The translations under genes were made by a program, and so were the position numbers. DNA of 64,000 nt from Amoebidium appalachense (Eukaryota; Ichthyosporea): assembly GCA_963693365.1 (NCBI GenBank), contig CAVNZM010000007.1, forward strand, positions 5,580,001-5,644,000. Reading direction: 5' to 3'. Below, piece by piece: positions 61,361-64,000 of this stretch (position 1 is its first letter; each line of letters starts with the position of its first letter). The notes beneath the pieces were generated by a model. It had not been told where the DNA came from and searched no databases. It saw only the letters and a list, made by a program, of their open reading frames with translations.

Positions 61361-61947
61361 TGGGGTGGGGATCAAGTATTTCAAAACGAGGGGGGGGGGG
61401 GGGGGGGGGTACCAGCAAAATAAAAAAATAAGAAAAAACTGATAACTGACGGGTAAGGTTATTGTATAACCAGAGGGGTAAGGTTATTGTATAACCAGAG
61501 CTTGATGATTACGTGGACCTTGGTTGTGGTGACTAGTCGAAGTAAACAACGTTATTAGTAGTTCGAACTTCTAGCTACGGGCAATGGGCAATGGCACGAT
61601 GGTAAAATTTAAGAAATGATAGGCATATATATATATATATACTGTATATCAACTCCTGTAACTAAAAGGTGGGAAAAAATCACAAAGTTCTAATACCAAC
61701 CCTTTTTTTTTTTTTTTTTGTACTGAAAATAATAGAGAAAACCGAGTACACGATGTTTATGTTGCCATTTATGGACATGAATAAAAATACTGTGCTGTTA
61801 TTGGCTCTCCCGGCTGTCCCTTACAACCAATTAACAATCCAATCTTGCTGCCTATTTTGGGTAATGTATCATACTTTACCCCGACCCGTCGCGAACTGGC
61901 CGGGTCAGGGCCGTCGGTCGGGCTGGGTACGGGTCCGACCCGCCAGG
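60951..61947. repeat. Repeat-rich interruption of the LINE
   Basis: Contains (GT)n at 60955-61015 and 61039-61060, poly-G at 61063-61092, (GGT)n from 61241 to 61310 passing into about 48 G, a perfect 25-bp tandem pair at 61451-61500 whose unit holds the palindrome GGTTATTGTATAACC, an (AT)n tract near 61628 and AT-rich unique DNA. It stands where a LINE endonuclease would be expected, so the domain was deleted or replaced. Confidence 0.6.
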
Positions 61948-62715
61948 TCAGAAAGTTGACCGGGTTTGGGTGAAAATGCGCCGGGCCGGGGTTGGGTAAT
62001 GCCGACCCGTACGGGTTGGTTCTCGGGCCACCTGACCCGGTCCATCTCCTGCCCGGAAGTCCGCCGAGGAGGATTGGCCGGAGGCTGTGCCCGTGGTAGG
62101 CTGGAATTTCTGCTTGGGCGGACGAGCCTTGAGTCGTTGAGCCGCATTCACAAAATCATCACCAAGGTGCACGTTTTGACCGATACTGCGAATGGAGCGA
62201 GCCACAGAGCGAAGCTCATCGGGGCCTTGAGCAACAGCCGCGGCATAAGAACGCTGCTGGGGCTCACGCACCGGCTGAGAAGCGAGTGCATGAGTGGTAC
62301 CACCGGTCCGGGCAGTAGTATCGCCAACAGCGTCACGGGGACCAGGGAAAACAGGGGGAATCTGAACAGGAGCAGGCTCAACACGGACGGGTTCGGATGC
62401 TGCTTGAGGAATAGGCCGAGACGAGTCAGGTTGCCGAGGAGTAGACAGCATTGCTTCAAGACGAGAAATCTGCTCGGATAGACGCGAGACCGTCGCAGTG
62501 AGAGCCTTGTTTGCTTCAGTGAGAGACTGGAGTTGCTCGTGAAGACGTCGGTTTTCCTCACGCAAATCATCTTCAGTAGCAGAGGAAATGCGGGGATTCT
62601 TGGAGTGGGGCTCTGCAGCAGACTCATCATCTGAAGAGGCTGGGTAGCCGTGCTTCTGAGCACCACGAGCTGCAGCGGAATCTTGAGAGTCCACCTGCAT
62701 GGGGGTGGAGTTCAC
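61948..62715 (-). CDS. Putative LINE ORF1-like coiled-coil protein (255 aa)
   Basis: An open frame from ATG at 62715. Residues about 48-95 form a heptad-like coiled coil (LREENRRLHEQLQSLTEANK and SRLSEQISRLEAML), followed by a Pro/Gln-rich section and QRSYAAAVAQGPDEL. An acidic/basic N-terminus, coiled coil and low-complexity tail are common in LINE ORF1 or gag-like proteins, and the position and strand fit a 5' ORF of the element at 58889. The last 40 residues run into a GACCCG-rich degenerate tract (61880-62060), so the true C-terminus is probably lost. The function is inference. Confidence 0.45.
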   Translation of the reverse strand: MNSTPMQVDSQDSAAARGAQKHGYPASSDDESAAEPHSKNPRISSATEDDLREENRRLHEQLQSLTEANKALTATVSRLSEQISRLEAMLSTPRQPDSSRPIPQAASEPVRVEPAPVQIPPVFPGPRDAVGDTTARTGGTTHALASQPVREPQQRSYAAAVAQGPDELRSVARSIRSIGQNVHLGDDFVNAAQRLKARPPKQKFQPTTGTASGQSSSADFRAGDGPGQVAREPTRTGRHYPTPARRIFTQTRSTF

Positions 62716-63050
62716 AATGGGATCTTTGGGATCTTCCAGGGCCAGAGGGGAGTACCGGTTGGTGGCCTCAGCCCCGGCTCCCCGAGAGCGACTGCGGGGT
62801 GTCTTGCTTATAGTGGTGTGTGTGTTGCCACGTGTTTTTTACAAAAGAATGAAGTGAGTGTGATATTTGAAAGTGCAACCGTACACAAGATTCAGATTCG
62901 CGAAAGTTCAAGTGATGTGATCAACTTGTCAGAGTCGAAACTCACAAAAAAATGAAGTGAGGGTGTTATTTGAAAGTGCAACCGTACACAAGATTCAGAT
63001 TCGCGAAAGTTCAAGTGATGTGATCAACAACTTGTCAGAGTCGAAACTCG
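62716..63050 (-). repeat. 103-bp tandem duplication upstream of the LINE ORF1
   Basis: Two copies (62848-62950 and 62951-63050) share TTGAAAGTGCAACCGTACAC and CGCGAAAGTTCAAGTGATGT with few differences. They lie in the would-be 5' UTR of the minus-strand LINE. Tandem 5' monomers are known to act as promoters in some LINEs, which is a possible reading here. Confidence 0.45.
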
Positions 63051-63359
63051 GTAAGTACGGCCTAATCGTTGAATTTCCATTTATTCTTTTCCCAATTTTA
63101 CAACAATCTATTCGCACTAGCTCCACTAATGCATACTATGTACACGTTGTCTATCATACCTGAATCCAGTGGGCAGACTTGCAAGCTACGCAAACAGAAG
63201 CGGAAAACCAGCCGCTTCACACACAGTCTGGCAAAGGTAGGGGTTCAAACTAGCAAACGTGGTTTCTATGGCTTGCATTTAAAGTCTTAAACATACATGT
63301 CTGTTTCGGTAAAACAACATCTAGTTTACATGGCAACATGGGCAATACACGACACACAC

Positions 63360-63436
<77 letters not shown>

Positions 63437-63638
63437 TTCGATACAAACCATACGAACATTAGTTACACTACGCTGAAATTACCCCCACACACCACATTCC
63501 AGTGCTTGCCAAAAGGACCGGCGTACATACCGGTGGATGGGTATCCACACCCATACAATAGATAAACAAGTAAATAAAAATAATCAATACATAAAAAATG
63601 AAAAAAATTCCTTTGTAGCCATGGCACCCATTCAGTGA
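63051..63638. other. Intergenic DNA left of the terminal exon
   Basis: Unique AT-rich sequence with a (CA)n array at 63361-63434 and no recognisable gene. It must include the 3' UTR of the minus-strand gene whose last exon is at 63639-63785; TTTATT (AATAAA in that transcript) occurs near 63573 within AGTAAATAAAAATAATC on the opposite strand, so no clear signal is assigned. Confidence 0.4.
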
Positions 63639-63891
<253 letters not shown>

Positions 63892-64000
63892 GTGTATGTA
63901 TGCGTGTGCGTGTGTGTGTGCGTGTATGTCTTGTGTGCCATCATTCGTGTCGACAAAAGCTGAGTGATTGAATGTTTGTGCTTGTGTGTGCGGGCGTTTG

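Overview
This window is nuclear DNA from an intron-rich eukaryote, most likely a protist or alga; no closer placement is supported. The evidence is multi-exon genes with GT-AG introns of about 0.2-1.7 kb, an organellar elongation factor with an N-terminal presequence, eukaryote-type retrotransposons and no bacterial operon features. An unusual share of the DNA is simple sequence: (CA/GT)n, (CT/GA)n and homopolymeric C or G tracts, several longer than 40 bases. Most long open frames are translations of these repeats and were discarded.

Layout. 1-9.9 kb: repeat-rich DNA with an intact DIRS-type reverse transcriptase/RNase H ORF (2665-4587) and, just after it, a non-autonomous hAT-like element with 20-bp terminal inverted repeats and a perfect 8-bp target duplication (4712-5679). 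9.9-19.1 kb (+): a GH38-like (DUF5054-type) glycosidase gene. 20.3-31.8 kb (-): an MBOAT wax-synthase-like acyltransferase gene in ten coding exons, convergent with the GH38-like gene. 35.0-36.5 kb (-): a single-exon degenerate Ras/Rho-like pseudo-GTPase with a large insertion. 37.4-46.6 kb (+): a GH125 exo-alpha-mannosidase gene in seven exons, divergent from the pseudo-GTPase. 49.6-55.4 kb (-): organellar EF-Ts in eight exons. 56.1-63.0 kb: LINE-type retrotransposon remnants, including one larger minus-strand copy and a 5'-truncated plus-strand copy. 63.6-63.8 kb (-): the last exon of a membrane protein gene that continues past the right edge.

I rebuilt the gene models by hand from splice signals, reading-frame phase at each junction and family motifs. 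Apart from the first GH38-like exon, every coding junction keeps one open frame. One EF-Ts intron needs a GC-AG donor. Two genes encode proteins of alpha-mannosidase families (GH38-like and GH125), the wax synthase is an ER-type lipid acyltransferase and EF-Ts serves organellar translation. They look like unrelated housekeeping neighbours rather than one pathway.

The most unusual feature is a family of short modules (about 45-150 bp) bounded by poly-C runs. At least 18 copies lie in introns of three genes, and all 18 have the poly-C on the sense strand of the host gene. Many 3' splice sites sit directly at the end of (CA)n tracts.
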